A stretch of DNA of 44,699 nt, from the NCBI RefSeq assembly GCF_023716945.1, contig NZ_JAMQQF010000009.1, positions 1-44,699 of the forward strand, in the 5' to 3' direction. The position numbers and the translations under genes are program-made. This document shows, one piece after another, positions 43,754-44,699 of the stretch. The notes under the pieces were generated by a model. That model saw only the letters and a list, made by a program, of their open reading frames with translations, searched no databases and was not told the DNA's origin. Source of the stretch: Frankia sp. AiPs1. Its GTDB lineage: Bacteria; Actinomycetota; Actinomycetes; Frankiales; Frankiaceae. Within the stretch, counting starts at the first letter, position 1. The number at the start of each line of letters is the position of its first letter.

Positions 43754-44699
43754 CCACGACAAACGATCGTCCCGTCCTCGTCGCCGGCGCCTGGGACGCC
43801 GGCGCGAACGACACCTGGATCCCCGTGCTCGACCCGGCGGACCTGCGCCACGTCGTCGCCCGGGTGCCCGCCCTGGACGGCGCCGACATCGCGCGGACGT
43901 ACGACGCGGCCGAGGCCGGTGCCCGCGCCTGGCGCGCCGCCGGGCCCCTCGACCGCGGCACGGTGCTGCTGCGCACCGCCGGGCTGCTGCGCGAACGGGC
44001 CGCCGACATCGCCCGCGACCTCGTCCTGGAGATGGGCAAGACCCTCGCCGAGGCCGCCGGCGAGGTGGCCAAGGCCGCCGACTTCTTCGAGTACTACGGC
44101 AGCATGGCCCGTTCGCCCCACGGCTACGAGCTGCCCGACGGCCGGCCGAACACCAGCACCGCCGTACGCTACGAACCCGTCGGGATCGTGCTGGCCATCA
44201 CGCCGTGGAACGACCCACTGCTGACCCCGGCCCGCAAGCTGGCCCCGGCGCTCGGCGCCGGCAACGCGGTGGTGCTCAAGCCCGCCACCGACACGCCGCT
44301 GGTGAGCCTGCACCTCGCCCACGCGCTGCTCGACGCGGGCCTGCCCGCGAACGCGCTGTCCGTGGTGACCGGCCGCGGCCGCGACATCTCCGCACCCCTG
44401 CTCGCCGACCGCCGCCTCGCCGCCGTCACCTTCACCGGCAGCAACGAGGTCGGCCTGAACATCATGCGCACCGTCGCCGGGCGCAACCTGCGGGTCCAGA
44501 CCGAGATGGGCGGGAAGAACGCCACCGCGGTGCTGGCCGACGCCGACCTCGACCTCGCCGCCGACACGCTGGTCGCGGCCGCCTTCGCCCAGGCCGGGCA
44601 GCGCTGCACCGCGACGAGCCGGCTCGTCGTCGACGCCGCGATCCGCGACGACCTGCTCGCCGCGCTGGGCCGCCGCGTCGCCGCGCTGCGGCTGGGCCC
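43750..44699 (+). CDS. Aldehyde dehydrogenase, 3' end outside window
   Basis: 316 codons present. NAD(P)-dependent oxidation of an aldehyde to the acid. GTG start overlaps the previous stop. ITPWNDPLLTPARKLAPALG, FTGSNEVG (cofactor site), catalytic Glu in TEMGGKN and catalytic Cys in QAGQRCTATS are all present; the C-terminal oligomerisation part is cut off. Last visible gene of the operon that starts at 40685. Substrate is presumably the product of the Fe-alcohol dehydrogenase. Confidence 0.93.
   Translation, partial: MTTTNDRPVLVAGAWDAGANDTWIPVLDPADLRHVVARVPALDGADIARTYDAAEAGARAWRAAGPLDRGTVLLRTAGLLRERAADIARDLVLEMGKTLAEAAGEVAKAADFFEYYGSMARSPHGYELPDGRPNTSTAVRYEPVGIVLAITPWNDPLLTPARKLAPALGAGNAVVLKPATDTPLVSLHLAHALLDAGLPANALSVVTGRGRDISAPLLADRRLAAVTFTGSNEVGLNIMRTVAGRNLRVQTEMGGKNATAVLADADLDLAADTLVAAAFAQAGQRCTATSRLVVDAAIRDDLLAALGRRVAALRLG

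Overview
The window is very G+C-rich, with dense genes and strong G/C third-position bias. It looks like an actinomycete chromosome. A DUF222/HNH (13E12-type) gene, F420-type luciferase-like oxidoreductases, FadE28/FadE29-like acyl-CoA dehydrogenase pairs and abundant short tandem repeats inside and between genes all suggest a Frankia-like organism. That genus call is inference, not proven. No rRNA, tRNA, CRISPR array, prophage or intact insertion sequence was seen.

Layout. (1) 1-8.3 kb: the 5' part of a methylcrotonyl-CoA carboxylase carboxyltransferase gene, a divergent TetR regulator, a divergent LysR/SDR pair, a decayed gene fragment, an SPFH/band-7 membrane protein, a PNPOx-like flavoprotein, and a two-subunit 3-oxoacid CoA-transferase (scoAB). 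The same 16-bp palindrome lies in front of both the carboxylase and scoAB genes, which suggests one TetR regulon for leucine/ketone-body catabolism. (2) 8.6-18.1 kb: an LLM oxidoreductase, two adjacent acyl-CoA dehydrogenases that look like the two halves of a heteromeric enzyme, a third acyl-CoA dehydrogenase, an acyl-CoA ligase, an isochorismatase-fold protein without the catalytic Cys, and a DUF222-HNH gene. (3) 18.7-23.4 kb: a frameshifted FAD aromatic monooxygenase with a divergent TetR gene, then an I36-like protein and a RhiA-like protein. (4) 23.6-34.4 kb: SDR, enoyl-CoA hydratase, a signal-less periplasmic-binding-fold protein, a second acyl-CoA dehydrogenase pair, a lipoprotein solute receptor, an amidohydrolase, an acetoacetate-decarboxylase-family protein and a class III CoA-transferase. 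(5) 35.0-39.6 kb: a branched-chain-amino-acid-type ABC importer in which two permeases and one ATPase are a single 940-residue protein, a separate LivF, and a FadR-type GntR regulator. (6) 40.7-44.7 kb: a tightly coupled operon of a dimeric-barrel protein, an LLM oxidoreductase, an Fe-alcohol dehydrogenase and an aldehyde dehydrogenase (cut by the window end).

Taken together, blocks 2 and 4-6 read as an uptake, CoA-activation, beta-oxidation and ring- or side-chain-processing system for an unidentified carboxylic acid. Import would be by the lipoprotein and LivHMG-F. Activation would be by the ligase or the class III CoA-transferase. Dehydrogenation would be by paired FadE-like enzymes, followed by hydratase, SDR and LLM/ADH/ALDH steps. 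Recurring AT-rich palindromes in the otherwise G+C-rich promoters, and the FadR-like gene, suggest shared control.

Two sequence-level themes stand out. Tandem repeats (often 18 bp, always a multiple of 3) expand loops and tails inside otherwise ordinary enzymes. Separately, several genes end inside a tandem array whose unit carries the stop codon.
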